Assembly: GCA_003245715.1 (NCBI GenBank)
Contig: QKCJ01000060.1
Span: forward strand, 186,001 to 250,000
Direction of reading: 5' to 3'
Source: a bacterium
GTDB taxonomy: Bacteria > Planctomycetota > SZUA-567
DNA length: 64,000 nucleotides
Positions 8,934-17,910 of the stretch are shown here, in pieces. Made by a program: the position numbers and the translations under genes. Below the pieces are notes generated by a model. The model did not search any database. It was not told the origin of the DNA and worked only from the letters and a program-made list of their open reading frames with translations. Position 1 is the stretch's first letter. Each line of letters opens with the position of its first letter.

Positions 8934-9836
8934 ATGACTGATAAAAATACCGGGATGACGGTTGATCTGGTTATCCTTACTTATAACCGCGCTGATGACA
9001 TTGTTGAAACGCTTAAAAGCATTCTGCCGATGCTGCCTGATTTTAACAGGGTGTGGGTCGTTAATAATAACTCAACAGATGATACGGCTGTCAAGCTTGA
9101 GCAGTTTTGCGGGCATGAGAAAATTGTAATCTGTAACCCCGGTGAAAATCTTGGCTGCACTGGCGGGCGCAATTATGCTATCCGCAGGTCGACTGCCGAT
9201 ATTATCATTAACATTGATGATGACGCGGTTTTCTTCACGCCGGAACCTGTCAGTAAGGTCAAAGCAATTTTTTCGGCCGAGCCGGAGTGTGCGCATATCG
9301 CTTTTAAGATCGTCAATTACTTTACAAGAGAAGTGCAGAAGAAAGAATTTCCCGCGCCTATGGAGAAGGTCTCGCCGGATGAGGAATTCAAGTCAAGTTT
9401 CTTTATCGGTGCCGGATGGGCTTCGCGGCGCAGCGTACTTAATGACGTTGGTTTGTTTGATGAGGAGTTGTTTATCTATCACGACGAGCTTGATATCTCC
9501 TTTCGAATTATAAATCGCGGACACTATATCAAGTTCACCCCGCAGATCGGTGTCTATCACAAGCAGACTCCCTCAGGGCGTGAGCCTGCAGGGGACACGT
9601 TAAAACGTTTTCTGAAAAACCGTCTGGCGATCAGCTACAAATATCTGCCGCTGCATATCGGCCTGGTCTCAAACTTTTTATGGTGCGCGAAAATCCTTAA
9701 GATGTCGAAGTCACCCAGACTTGTGCTTGCGGCAATCGGCGAGTATTATGCCATGAAGCCAAAGCTTACGGTTGAAAAAATTTCACCCTCAACGATCAGC
9801 TACCTCAAAGAAAATTTCGGGCGTCTTTATTATTAA
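8934..9836 (+). CDS. family 2 glycosyltransferase (rhamnosyltransferase-like)
   Basis: 300 aa GT2 enzyme. DLVILTYNRADDIVETLKSI begins the nucleotide-binding fold. VVNNNSTDDTA and NIDDDAVF supply the acidic donor-binding motif. FFIGAGWASRRSVLNDVGLF and YHDELDISFRI match the acceptor and catalytic region of WcaA/rhamnosyltransferase-type GT2 proteins. It lies 9 nt after the GT4 gene, ATG start, and ends the glycan cluster; a separate promoter follows for the next gene. Confidence 0.87.
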   Translation: MTDKNTGMTVDLVILTYNRADDIVETLKSILPMLPDFNRVWVVNNNSTDDTAVKLEQFCGHEKIVICNPGENLGCTGGRNYAIRRSTADIIINIDDDAVFFTPEPVSKVKAIFSAEPECAHIAFKIVNYFTREVQKKEFPAPMEKVSPDEEFKSSFFIGAGWASRRSVLNDVGLFDEELFIYHDELDISFRIINRGHYIKFTPQIGVYHKQTPSGREPAGDTLKRFLKNRLAISYKYLPLHIGLVSNFLWCAKILKMSKSPRLVLAAIGEYYAMKPKLTVEKISPSTISYLKENFGRLYY

Positions 9837-9882
9837 CTGCCTGTTGCGCGCCGATTTTTTGCAGTAAAAAATAAAAATCAGT

Positions 9883-9910
9883 TTGACAGAACCCCCTCCT
9901 GCGGTAGCAT
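9883..9910 (+). promoter_or_regulatory. sigma-70-like promoter
   Basis: TTGACA, a 16-nt spacer and TAGCAT. It sits about 100 nt upstream of the phage-tail-like gene, implying that this gene has its own transcript. Confidence 0.6.
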
Positions 9911-10010
9911 CCTAAGTGGTGTCCGGGACAATTTCTATTTAATTTTTTAACCAGCATATTCGTGCGTGGTGGATGATGCCGGCATAACTTGTCCGGCAGG
10001 GAGATGTCAA

Positions 10011-11204
10011 ATGCCAACTTTTGATATGGTATATTTTGAAGAGGTCGGGAATGGTCTGGTTGCGCATGCCGGGGCGAGGGATTTGAATTATCCGTCCATT
10101 GCCGATGTGCGCGCCGGGATTAATTATGGTTATGACAGCGCTTATACCGGAGTGCTGCTGATTACTGACGAGGTGTCGGACCCGGCGGTTGCAGCTTTGA
10201 GTGTAGTCGATAATGGCGACGGTCTTGGGGGAACGTTCACTGTTAACGGTTCTGACAACGGCGCAGTCAATTCGGTCTACACGCGTCCTGTGGGTAGCGG
10301 CGTTTTTGTCTTGACCAGTCAGATTTCCGGGGATGGTAGTATTGATTTTGCATTGCCTGAGGGGAGTTACTGGGGGTATGTTGAATCGGTTGGCAGTGGG
10401 GGTAAGTCGTTATCGGCGCCGCTTGTTTTTTCCATTACAGCTCAGGGCGCGGTTAGTGGACTGCGCCAGATTCGTACCGCGTTGCGCAGCGCTTTACTCT
10501 CGGAAAGTTCTCTTGCCGGTCTTCTTGGCAGTGGCGAGGCTGTTTATTATTCCGCCCCTCCCCGCAGCGCGGTCAAACCTTATATTGTAATTACCGACGA
10601 GCCTCAGAATAAAACCCGCGGGTTGGTAACCTTCTGCTTCAATCTTGAGATTATTACCCTGAGGAGTGAGGCGCTGGTTGATATCACAGACAAGCTTTTA
10701 ATTGCGTTAGAGTCACTTGCCTTGTTTGTTGGGGACTACAGTATTTGCGCGGTAAAGGTTGTGGAAGGGGTAAAGGTTGATACAGGAAAATTATCAGCCA
10801 TTATCAGGCTTGAGGTAAACGCCTATAAGATTTCAAACAATGTGGTTATGGCTTATCAGGATGAAAGCCTGACTCTGCCATCGCCTGAGGCTGAGCAGGA
10901 TTATACCGTCGCACGCAATCAGGTCGGCGGGGAAAGTTTGTCTGGCGCAGCGTATACCTACGACCGTGGTGCGGCCAGTCCGGTTATGACGCTTGAGTTT
11001 AAAGCGCTAACTGAAAGTGAGAAATCCGGCCTGATTTCATTTTTTAATGACAGCGCAAAAGCCAGACTCAATGAATTCAGCTATACTGGCAGCAATGCTA
11101 CTGCTGTCATTGTGAAGTTCGCGCAAGCTGAGTTGAGCTTTACTCCCTTTGACCGAGAAGTCGGGTTAAGCAGTGTGATAATCCAATTGCTGGTGCAGCA
11201 GTAG
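10011..11204 (+). CDS. phage-tail-like multidomain protein, orphan
   Basis: 397 aa from the ATG at 10011, with GGGAG about 8 nt upstream. Three regions are visible. The N-terminal 60 aa include DVRAGINYGYDSAYTGVLLI, a beta-rich motif I associate with structural or phage-like proteins. A beta-sandwich-like stretch follows to about residue 150. A middle part (about 150-290) with LRQIRTALRSALL, a PYIVITDEP block and FNLEIITLRSEALVDI resembles DUF3168 tail-completion proteins. The C-terminal 100 aa, with RNQVGGESLSGAAYTYDRGA and a LSFFNDSAKARLNEF segment, resemble tail-associated domains. No capsid, terminase, portal, integrase or lysis genes flank it. The assignment rests on remembered family resemblance and is tentative. 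The stop is 2 nt from the convergent surE stop. Confidence 0.6.
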   Translation: MPTFDMVYFEEVGNGLVAHAGARDLNYPSIADVRAGINYGYDSAYTGVLLITDEVSDPAVAALSVVDNGDGLGGTFTVNGSDNGAVNSVYTRPVGSGVFVLTSQISGDGSIDFALPEGSYWGYVESVGSGGKSLSAPLVFSITAQGAVSGLRQIRTALRSALLSESSLAGLLGSGEAVYYSAPPRSAVKPYIVITDEPQNKTRGLVTFCFNLEIITLRSEALVDITDKLLIALESLALFVGDYSICAVKVVEGVKVDTGKLSAIIRLEVNAYKISNNVVMAYQDESLTLPSPEAEQDYTVARNQVGGESLSGAAYTYDRGAASPVMTLEFKALTESEKSGLISFFNDSAKARLNEFSYTGSNATAVIVKFAQAELSFTPFDREVGLSSVIIQLLVQQ

Positions 11205-11206
11205 TT

Positions 11207-11986
11207 TTACAGCTGTTTTGTGATGTCGTCAAAGCAGCCTGCGAATTTCTTGAGGACCTCCTCGCTGGTAAGCTGGGGGTAGAGCGGTGTAATTGAAATA
11301 TATCCTTCACTGACGGCTATAGCATCAATGTAGCCGTCGGTGTCTGGCATGGTAATTTCGCCGGCCAGAAAATAATGGTGTGGGGTGCCGCCTTTTGAGG
11401 GGTAGAATTTCTCCGCAAATCCGCTTACCCCTTGCCTGGTCAGGCGCGTGCCTTTTATTTCACTGGCTGGAAGGTCGGGGAAATTTGCGTTGAGCAGGAA
11501 GGTGTTGTCTTTATTGTTGCGGACAAGATCAATTGCTTTCTCGACAATTTTGCGCCCGTAAATAATCGCCGGTTCCCATAACGGTTCAGACCAGTTTTCT
11601 ACTGACAGCGCAACTGAGCTGATATCATGAAAGAGCGCCTCAAGTGCCGCGCCGACAGTGCCGGAATAAAAAATATTACGCCCCATATTCGGGCCGTTAT
11701 TGATGCCGCTGACAATCAACTCTGGCCTGACAATGCCATTACCAAGGGCAAACTTGATCGCGTCCACCGGCGTACCGTCAACAAACCAGCGCTCTCTGAT
11801 GCCTTTTAAGGGATCGAGTTTTCTGATTTCGACCTCGCGCCAGAGGGTGATGGCGTGACCCGCGCCGCTGTTATTGCGTTTTGGAGAGACGATATACAGT
11901 TCATGCCCGAGCGGAAGCATCAGCTCTACAAGCTTTTCCATCCCTTCTGCGTAGATGCCGTCGTCGTTGGTCAGAAGTATTTTCAT
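11207..11986 (-). CDS. surE: 5'/3'-nucleotidase SurE
   Basis: 259 aa divalent-metal-dependent nucleoside-monophosphate phosphatase. MKILLTNDDGIYAEGM gives the metal-binding Asp pair (residues 8-9). VSPKRNNSGAGHAITL supplies the conserved Ser/Asn ligands, and VSGINNGPNMGRNIFYSGTV the Asn-Gly-Asn block, all diagnostic of SurE. ATG start with AGAGA upstream. It lies downstream of the GH4 gene on the same strand, but a terminator at 12110-12147 separates them. Confidence 0.95.
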   Translation of the reverse strand: MKILLTNDDGIYAEGMEKLVELMLPLGHELYIVSPKRNNSGAGHAITLWREVEIRKLDPLKGIRERWFVDGTPVDAIKFALGNGIVRPELIVSGINNGPNMGRNIFYSGTVGAALEALFHDISSVALSVENWSEPLWEPAIIYGRKIVEKAIDLVRNNKDNTFLLNANFPDLPASEIKGTRLTRQGVSGFAEKFYPSKGGTPHHYFLAGEITMPDTDGYIDAIAVSEGYISITPLYPQLTSEEVLKKFAGCFDDITKQL

Positions 11987-12109
11987 TATGTTCTCTCCGC
12001 TGGATTAATTTTTGTTCAGAAAGTAGACGTTATGCCTGAGGACGTCTGCCTGTCTGATATTATGCACAGAGAGCCTTGAGAGTAAATTATTTTTCTGTCA
12101 GTTTGGTAA

Positions 12110-12147
12110 TTAAAACAGGCCCGCTGCAGAGATGCAGAGAGCCTGTT
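12110..12147 (-). terminator. intrinsic terminator after the GH4 gene
   Basis: Two nested stems (AACAGGC with GCCTGTT, and CTGCA with TGCAG) form one hairpin. Read on the minus strand it is followed by TTTTAATTA, so it would end the GH4 transcript. Confidence 0.7.
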
Positions 12148-12190
12148 AAGGGGATTATTCGCGGGGATAAGGCTCTGCCCCTGTGAAAAT

Positions 12191-13573
12191 TTATTTGTAC
12201 TTTGGCAGCATGTTGCCGTGGGCCTTGATGAGATCGTCGCAGAGGTTCTTGATCTGTTCCATGTTAAGTTCTGCTGCAGTGTGTGGGTCCATGAAGGCTG
12301 CGTGGTAGATCGCTTCTTTGTTGAGGGTCGCTGCCGCTTCAATAGCCAGAAGGTGGCTGTTGATGTTGGTGCGGTTCATGGCAGCGCAGATCTCTGGGAT
12401 TTCCCCGACGTAGGTGCCGTGGATGCCCTGACGGTCGGCAATACACTTGACCTCGACACAGGCTTTAGTCGGCAGGTTGCTGATCAGGCCGTTATTGATG
12501 ATGTTACCGCCAAAGGCGAATGGGTTGTCTGTTTCCATTGCTTCCATGATGAAGCTGCCGTATTCGTGGGTGCGGGTGTGCTTGAGGTTCTTGTTGCCGA
12601 CGAGATCCTTGGCCTGTTCTTTCCACTTGGCAATCTGCCTCACGCAGCGGCGTGGGTACTCATCAAGCGGAATGTTGTACTTGTCAAGCAGTTCAGGCTG
12701 GCCGGATTTGATCCAGAACGGTGCGTATTCTGCGTTGTGTTCTGAAGATTCTGTGCAGTAGTAGCCGAGTTTGCGCATGTATTCAAGACGGATAATGTCG
12801 TGGGCGACGCGCCTTTCAAGTTCACTTGAACCCTTGTCGGTATTGACAGCCTTGCAGCCCTTCTTGACGACCTTGTCCATGATCGGGTAAAGCTTTTTGC
12901 GCAGTTCCGGGTAGAGGTCCTTTTCGCCGTCCTTGACTTCAAGCAGCCAGCCCATGTGGTTGATACCGGCAACTTTCCAGTTGAGGTTCTTGATCTTTTT
13001 AGGGTCGATTCCGGCGTGGTTTAGAAGACCAGGAGCACAGACCTGAACTGAGTGACAGAGGCCGACGTAGTTGATATTGGTGTGGCGGAGCATGTAGCCT
13101 GAAAGCATTGACATCGGGTTGGTGTAGTTGAGCATCAGTGCATTGGGGCAGACCTTTTCCATGTCCCTGGCAAAGGAGTCCATTACCGGGATAGTACGCA
13201 GAGCGCGGAAAATACCGCCGATACCGAGGGTGTCGGCGATTGTCTGGCGCAGGCCGTATTTCTTCGGGATTTCAAAGTCGATGACAGTGCTCGGTTCGTA
13301 GCCGCCGACCTGAATGGCGTTGACGACGTAGTTGGCATCCTTCAGCGCTGCCTTGCGGCTGCTGACACCGTGGTGGGTGGTGATCTTGGCGCGTCCCTTG
13401 TTTGAGTTCTTGTTGATGGTGTCTAGCATGATCTTTGACTCTTTAAGACGGGTTGCGTCGATATCGTAAAGAGCGATGTGGGCGTCCTGAAGGGCTGGGG
13501 TGCGCATGCAGTCACCGAGGATGTTCTTCGCGAAAATTGTGCTGCCTGCTCCCATGAATGTGATCTTGGCCAT
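12191..13573 (-). CDS. melA: glycoside hydrolase family 4, alpha-galactosidase type
   Basis: 460 aa NAD- and Mn-dependent glycosidase using the GH4 redox-elimination mechanism. MGAGS at residues 7-11 is the NAD-binding loop of the Rossmann fold, NYTNPM (149-154) is the conserved substrate-binding block, and CHSVQ (173-177) is the metal-ligand motif. The CHSV variant is the one found in MelA-type alpha-galactosidases, as opposed to the CDMP/CNIP variants of phospho-glycosidases, so unphosphorylated alpha-galactosides are the likely substrate. The divergent AraC regulator and nearby MFS carrier fit a small alpha-galactoside locus. Expression probably depends on the shared 124-nt intergenic region. 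Confidence 0.88.
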   Translation of the reverse strand: MAKITFMGAGSTIFAKNILGDCMRTPALQDAHIALYDIDATRLKESKIMLDTINKNSNKGRAKITTHHGVSSRKAALKDANYVVNAIQVGGYEPSTVIDFEIPKKYGLRQTIADTLGIGGIFRALRTIPVMDSFARDMEKVCPNALMLNYTNPMSMLSGYMLRHTNINYVGLCHSVQVCAPGLLNHAGIDPKKIKNLNWKVAGINHMGWLLEVKDGEKDLYPELRKKLYPIMDKVVKKGCKAVNTDKGSSELERRVAHDIIRLEYMRKLGYYCTESSEHNAEYAPFWIKSGQPELLDKYNIPLDEYPRRCVRQIAKWKEQAKDLVGNKNLKHTRTHEYGSFIMEAMETDNPFAFGGNIINNGLISNLPTKACVEVKCIADRQGIHGTYVGEIPEICAAMNRTNINSHLLAIEAAATLNKEAIYHAAFMDPHTAAELNMEQIKNLCDDLIKAHGNMLPKYK

Positions 13574-13607
13574 TTTTGAAATACCTTTCTGTTATATGAA
13601 AAAAGTG

Positions 13608-13642
13608 TTGCTTTGATTGTGTCAACGGGATTATAATATCCC
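13608..13642 (+). promoter_or_regulatory. promoter with overlapping palindrome, melA/AraC divergent region
   Basis: TTGCTT, an 18-nt spacer and TATAAT on the + strand, pointing to the AraC gene. The -10 box sits inside a 16-bp imperfect palindrome (GGGAT arm, TATAAT centre, ATCCC arm, 13627-13642). A TTGACA on the minus strand (13620-13625) lies between. The position suits a regulator site for both genes. Confidence 0.45.
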
Positions 13643-13697
13643 AAGTTTGTTTATTGGTAAAGAAGGCTTTTTTTGATTAAGGTTATCAATTTGTGAT

Positions 13698-14555
13698 ATG
13701 AATGACTGGACAGTGCATATCAGAACATTCCGCCCCATATCCGCGCTTCCGCAGGTAAATATTGTTGCCTGCGAGACCCGCCAGTCTCCGGATTATCATT
13801 TAGACGGGCGGTATCGCAAGGCTGAAGAAGGCCGGTTTTTCTTTCAGTACACCTTGTCTGGAACCGGTTATTACCGCGACGCCAATGGTGAGTACCACCT
13901 GCGCCGGGGGGAAGGTTTTCTGTGCCGCAATTCTGATGAATCGGTAGCTTACGGCTACCCTGAAGGAGCGACTGAGCCGTGGTCATTCATCTGGTTCGGT
14001 TTTATCGGTAACGGCGCAGCCGAGCTGGTTGAATCCTTAAACCGCAGTAACGGCTCGATTTACAGCCTTGACCCTGAGGATGCGCTCCTTGAGCCGTTTC
14101 TATCCTATAAAAATATGAACGGGCTGACACTTGATCTTAACGCTGCATCATCGGCGCGGATTGTCTATGATTTTCTGTTGGGGCTGGTTGACATGACCAT
14201 GCCAGACACCACAGAAGACGGGCATACGATTATTGCCCAGAAGGCGATGCGTTATGTGCGCGAGAATATTTCCGGTGATATCAACGCCAATGACATCTCC
14301 TGCTATCTTGATCTGAGTCGCGAGCATTTTACGCGCGTATTCAAGGAGCAGACGGGGTTTACCCCTTATCAGTATATACTGCGGCAGAAAATGCTGCGTG
14401 CCTGCCGGTATCTCAAGGAGACCGACCTCTCGCAGAAAGAGATCGCGCTCAAGGTCGGTTACAGTGAGGTGGCCAATTTCTCGCGCTCATTCACCCGCTT
14501 TGTCAAGCTCAGCCCCGGAAATTACCGAAAACACGGTAACCCGACGATTGAATAA
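13698..14555 (+). CDS. AraC-family transcriptional regulator
   Basis: 285 aa. The N-terminal half is an AraC cupin-type sensing domain: GRFFFQYTLSGTGYYRDANG and LRRGEGFLC are the usual effector-pocket strands. The C-terminal 100 aa hold two helix-turn-helix motifs, INANDISCYLDLSREHFTRV and a second ending GYSEVANFSRSFTRFVKLSP, followed by the family end signature PGNYRK. Divergent to the GH4 gene, so it most likely activates melA and perhaps the MFS gene in response to an alpha-galactoside. ATG start at 13698. Confidence 0.9.
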   Translation: MNDWTVHIRTFRPISALPQVNIVACETRQSPDYHLDGRYRKAEEGRFFFQYTLSGTGYYRDANGEYHLRRGEGFLCRNSDESVAYGYPEGATEPWSFIWFGFIGNGAAELVESLNRSNGSIYSLDPEDALLEPFLSYKNMNGLTLDLNAASSARIVYDFLLGLVDMTMPDTTEDGHTIIAQKAMRYVRENISGDINANDISCYLDLSREHFTRVFKEQTGFTPYQYILRQKMLRACRYLKETDLSQKEIALKVGYSEVANFSRSFTRFVKLSPGNYRKHGNPTIE

Positions 14556-14670
14556 TTCCTTCTTCTGCTTATAATGATTATCCGGCCTGCGGGAAACGCC
14601 CGTGGCTGGCTGCGTTATTAATGTCGCCGGTGTTGCCTGTTTTTCCTGCGGCTTTTCAGGTTTTATTTTT

Positions 14671-15876
14671 ATGGAATATGCCAATCACAGATTGACGATC
14701 CGCTCGGAGAAGTTCCGCTCGCTCTTCTTCGGGCCCTTTATTGCCCTTAACTCTGCGCAGTTTCTGGTATATATCGCGCTTGAATATTTTAACGCCTCAG
14801 ACTTCAATAAATCCCTGATTGCCGCGGCTGCGGGGATTGGCATGCTGCTTAATCCGGTGATTCTTGAGGTGTTAAAGCGTCTGCGTTTTCCGGTCTCAAA
14901 GGCTATTGCCTATACCGTTTTTGCCGCGGTACTGTGTTTTACCCCGGCGGTTATCTTTCATACGTTCAGCGTTTATATGCCTTGCGTTATTGCCGGGGTG
15001 ATCCTTCTGGCGATTTTGCCGACGATGATTACGGCGATGTGGCGCAATAATGTCGCGCCTGAGTACCGCGGTAAATACTTTTCGCAGGTCTGCCTGATCG
15101 GCTCGGTCAGCGCGCTCAGTTACGGCGGAATGGTTGCGCTCTTTATGAGCGAGTCGAGCTATACAAAGTATTATTATCTGGTCTTGCTGACGGTGGCAAT
15201 CTGTCTTGTCGCTGCCGGTTTCTTTGTCTGGCGGATTCCCGGCCGTCCCCCCCAGCAACCCAAAAAAATCCCCTTCTCAAGCCTGAAACTTTTATTCTCC
15301 GATAAGCTCTTTGCCTATATCTGCTTTGCCTGGTTTTTCATTGGCACAGGCAATCTCTCAACTATTCCCATTCGTGTTGAATATATGGCTTCAGACAAAT
15401 ACGGACTCAATTACAGTCCGTGGATGGTTCTCTTGATTATGCAGATTATCCCGCAGGCTTTCCGGCTTGGGTCTAATATGATCTGGGGGCGTATCTTTGA
15501 CAGGATGAACCTGATGCACGTGCGGTTACTGATAAACGCATTCTTCTTCCTGAGCATCATGCTATTCTTTCTGCCATATCTGGCTTGCCAGGTTATCGGC
15601 GCGATCTGCTTTGGTCTGGCTAATGGCGGGGGGGAGATCATCTGGAATCTCTGGGTTACCAAGATTGCCCCGGTTGAGAAGACAGGTGATTATATGTCGG
15701 TGCATGTGTTTTTGTGTGGGATACGCGCGGTTTTCGGGCCGATGCTGGCGTATTATATTATGAGTAATTACGAACTTGATTATGTCGTTTACGGCGCGGC
15801 CGGATCAATTGCTTTTTCCTGCATCCTGTTTCTGCCGCTGCTGCGCCATCCGCGGATTATCCGTAAAAAGCCCTAA
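14671..15876 (+). CDS. MFS-type membrane transporter
   Basis: About 401 aa with roughly 12 hydrophobic segments and the central hydrophilic loop (GRPPQQPKKIPFSS) typical of the major facilitator superfamily. A cytoplasmic APEYRGKYFSQV segment after the fourth helix and MIWGRIFDRMN in the second half are MFS loop-like motifs. The substrate is not evident. Its place after the AraC regulator suggests sugar uptake or oligosaccharide export linked to the GH4 locus. The frame is open from GTG at 14602, but ATG at 14671 gives a more usual N-terminus. Confidence 0.78.
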   Translation: MEYANHRLTIRSEKFRSLFFGPFIALNSAQFLVYIALEYFNASDFNKSLIAAAAGIGMLLNPVILEVLKRLRFPVSKAIAYTVFAAVLCFTPAVIFHTFSVYMPCVIAGVILLAILPTMITAMWRNNVAPEYRGKYFSQVCLIGSVSALSYGGMVALFMSESSYTKYYYLVLLTVAICLVAAGFFVWRIPGRPPQQPKKIPFSSLKLLFSDKLFAYICFAWFFIGTGNLSTIPIRVEYMASDKYGLNYSPWMVLLIMQIIPQAFRLGSNMIWGRIFDRMNLMHVRLLINAFFFLSIMLFFLPYLACQVIGAICFGLANGGGEIIWNLWVTKIAPVEKTGDYMSVHVFLCGIRAVFGPMLAYYIMSNYELDYVVYGAAGSIAFSCILFLPLLRHPRIIRKKP

Positions 15877-15908
15877 TTTTATTGCCATATATTTTTTTAC
15901 AATAAAGG

Positions 15909-15936
15909 TTGATCGTTTGGGGGCTAACCATATAAT
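15909..15936 (+). promoter_or_regulatory. sigma-70-like promoter for the carbamoyltransferase cluster
   Basis: TTGATC, a 16-nt spacer and a perfect TATAAT, about 90 nt upstream of the carbamoyltransferase start codon. Confidence 0.65.
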
Positions 15937-16024
15937 TGTTCAGGGCTTGCCGCGATTTCTCTGTGCCTGCGGCTTTATTATCATTAATACTGTAACTTAC
16001 TGATTACTATAGGGATATAGATAT

Positions 16025-17854
16025 ATGCATATTCTTGGCGTTTCTGCGTTTTACCATGACAGTGCTGCGGCTTTGTTGCGCGACGGGGAAATTATCGCTG
16101 CGGCTCAGGAAGAGCGCTTCACCCGTATCAAGCACGACAGTGACTTTCCGTCAAATGCGGCTGAATACTGCCTCAGGGAGGCGGGAATTACCGCCGATCA
16201 ACTTGACGCGGTGGTCTTTTATGACAAGCCGCTGTTGAAGTTTGAGCGCCTGCTTGAGACCTATCTGGCGGTTGCGCCGCGCGGTCTGCGCCAGTTTATG
16301 ATGGCGATGCCGATTTGGTTCAAGCAGAAGTTGCACCTGCCGCGTGAGATCGACAAGGGGCTTAAAAATAAATACTCTGGCCCGATTTATTTCACTGAGC
16401 ATCACGAATCACACGCTGCGAGTGCGTTCTTCCCTTCACCCTTTGAGGAAGCGGCGGTTCTTACTATTGACGGTGTTGGCGAGTGGGCGACGACGACCTG
16501 GGGCGTAGGGCGCGGCAACCGTCTTGAGCTTAAAAACGAGATACGCTATCCGCACTCGCTTGGTCTGCTTTACAGCGCGTTTACCTATTACACTGGTTTC
16601 CGGGTTAACTCAGGCGAGTATAAGGTTATGGGACTGGCGCCGTATGGCGAGCCGAAATATGTTGACCTGATCTTCAATCACCTCCTTGATCTTAAGGAAG
16701 ACGGCTCCTTCTGGATGGACATGAGCTACTTTGATTATATGCACGGCCTGACGATGACCTCGTCAAAGTTCCATGATCTTTTCGGTGCTCCGGCGCGTAC
16801 TCCTGAGACTAAAATCAGTCAGCGCGAGATGGATCTGGCGGCGAGTGTGCAGAAGGCTACTGAAATTATCGTTGACAAGATCTGTCGCCATATTCATCAA
16901 GAGACAGGGCTTGAGAATTTATGTCTTGCCGGTGGTTGTGCTTTGAACTGTGTTGCTAATGGCAAGGTCTTGCGTGAGGGGCCGTTCAAGCGGATGTGGA
17001 TTCAGCCTGCCGCCGGTGATGCTGGCGGGGCGCTTGGCGCGGCGCAGTTTTTGTGGCATCAGATACTGGGGAATAAACGCAGCGCTCCGGTAAATATGAT
17101 GGACTTTCAGAAGGGTTCATATCTGGGGCCGCAGTTTACTTCTGAGGATGCGAAGAAATATGTCAGCTCAGTCGGCGGCAAGTTTGAGCAGTTTGACTCA
17201 AAAGAGCAGATGTATAAACGCGTGGCTGATTTACTCGCTGAAGGCAAGGTTGTGGGGCGTGCGGCGGGACGGATGGAGTTTGGTCCGCGCGCACTTGGCA
17301 ACCGCAGTATCCTCGGCGATCCGCGCAATACCGAGATGCAGAAGGTGCTTAATCTGAAAATTAAATTCCGCGAGAGCTTCCGCCCGTTTGCGCCAAGCTG
17401 CCTTGCTGATGCGTGTTCAGACTTGTTTGACCATGAGGCCGAAAGCCCGTATATGCTGCTGGTTGCGCCGGTCAGGGAAGAGCGCCGTAAGAAGATGACG
17501 CCGGAGCAGGAAAAATTATTCGGTATTGAAAAACTTAATATCCTCCGCTCGGATGTGCCGTCAATCACCCACGTTGATTACTCGGCGCGAATCCAGACTG
17601 TGCATGAAGAGACCAATCCTGATTATTATGGAATTATCAAGGCCTTCGAGGAGAAGACGGGGTATGGGGTGGTGGTTAATACTTCATTTAATATCCGCGG
17701 CGAGCCGATTGTCTGCACGCCAGAGGACGCGTACAAGTGTTTCATGTATACGGATATGGATGCGCTTCTGCTTGAGGATATTATTTGTCTCAAGGATGAA
17801 CAGCCGCCGATGGAAGGGGCTGAGGAGCATAAGCAAAAGTTCAAGCTCGACTAA
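16025..17854 (+). CDS. carbamoyltransferase, NodU/CmcH family
   Basis: 609 aa O-carbamoyltransferase that makes carbamoyl-adenylate from carbamoyl phosphate and ATP and passes it to a hydroxyl. The N-terminus MHILGVSAFYHDSAAALL opens the Kae1-like domain, EHHESHAASAFFPSPF carries the His metal ligands, and LCLAGGCALNCVANGK and QPAAGDAGGALGAA are further Kae1 blocks. The C-terminal YrdC-like domain has GRMEFGPRALGNRSI and VNTSFNIRGEPIV. It heads a three-gene group with a DUF5989-like and an SxtJ-like protein, a recurring trio of unknown product. A surface-glycan or secondary-metabolite acceptor is a guess from context. Confidence 0.92.
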   Translation: MHILGVSAFYHDSAAALLRDGEIIAAAQEERFTRIKHDSDFPSNAAEYCLREAGITADQLDAVVFYDKPLLKFERLLETYLAVAPRGLRQFMMAMPIWFKQKLHLPREIDKGLKNKYSGPIYFTEHHESHAASAFFPSPFEEAAVLTIDGVGEWATTTWGVGRGNRLELKNEIRYPHSLGLLYSAFTYYTGFRVNSGEYKVMGLAPYGEPKYVDLIFNHLLDLKEDGSFWMDMSYFDYMHGLTMTSSKFHDLFGAPARTPETKISQREMDLAASVQKATEIIVDKICRHIHQETGLENLCLAGGCALNCVANGKVLREGPFKRMWIQPAAGDAGGALGAAQFLWHQILGNKRSAPVNMMDFQKGSYLGPQFTSEDAKKYVSSVGGKFEQFDSKEQMYKRVADLLAEGKVVGRAAGRMEFGPRALGNRSILGDPRNTEMQKVLNLKIKFRESFRPFAPSCLADACSDLFDHEAESPYMLLVAPVREERRKKMTPEQEKLFGIEKLNILRSDVPSITHVDYSARIQTVHEETNPDYYGIIKAFEEKTGYGVVVNTSFNIRGEPIVCTPEDAYKCFMYTDMDALLLEDIICLKDEQPPMEGAEEHKQKFKLD

Positions 17855-17910
17855 TGGGGCTGGTTGTGCGGGCGGTTGTCTGCACATTGATATGAAAACA
17901 GGAATGAATA

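Noticed and set aside
9837..11206. Prophage or integrated element around the tail-like gene
   Set aside because: No integrase, terminase, portal, capsid or lysis genes and no flanking direct repeats; neighbours are a glycosyltransferase and surE.
12218..12745. 175-codon + strand frame inside the GH4 gene
   Set aside because: The minus strand carries full GH4 motifs over the same bases; the + frame has no family features.
14602..14670. Longer N-terminus for the MFS gene from GTG at 14602
   Set aside because: The extra residues add a Cys-rich segment unlike an MFS N-terminus, and the ATG at 14671 gives a normal cytoplasmic start.
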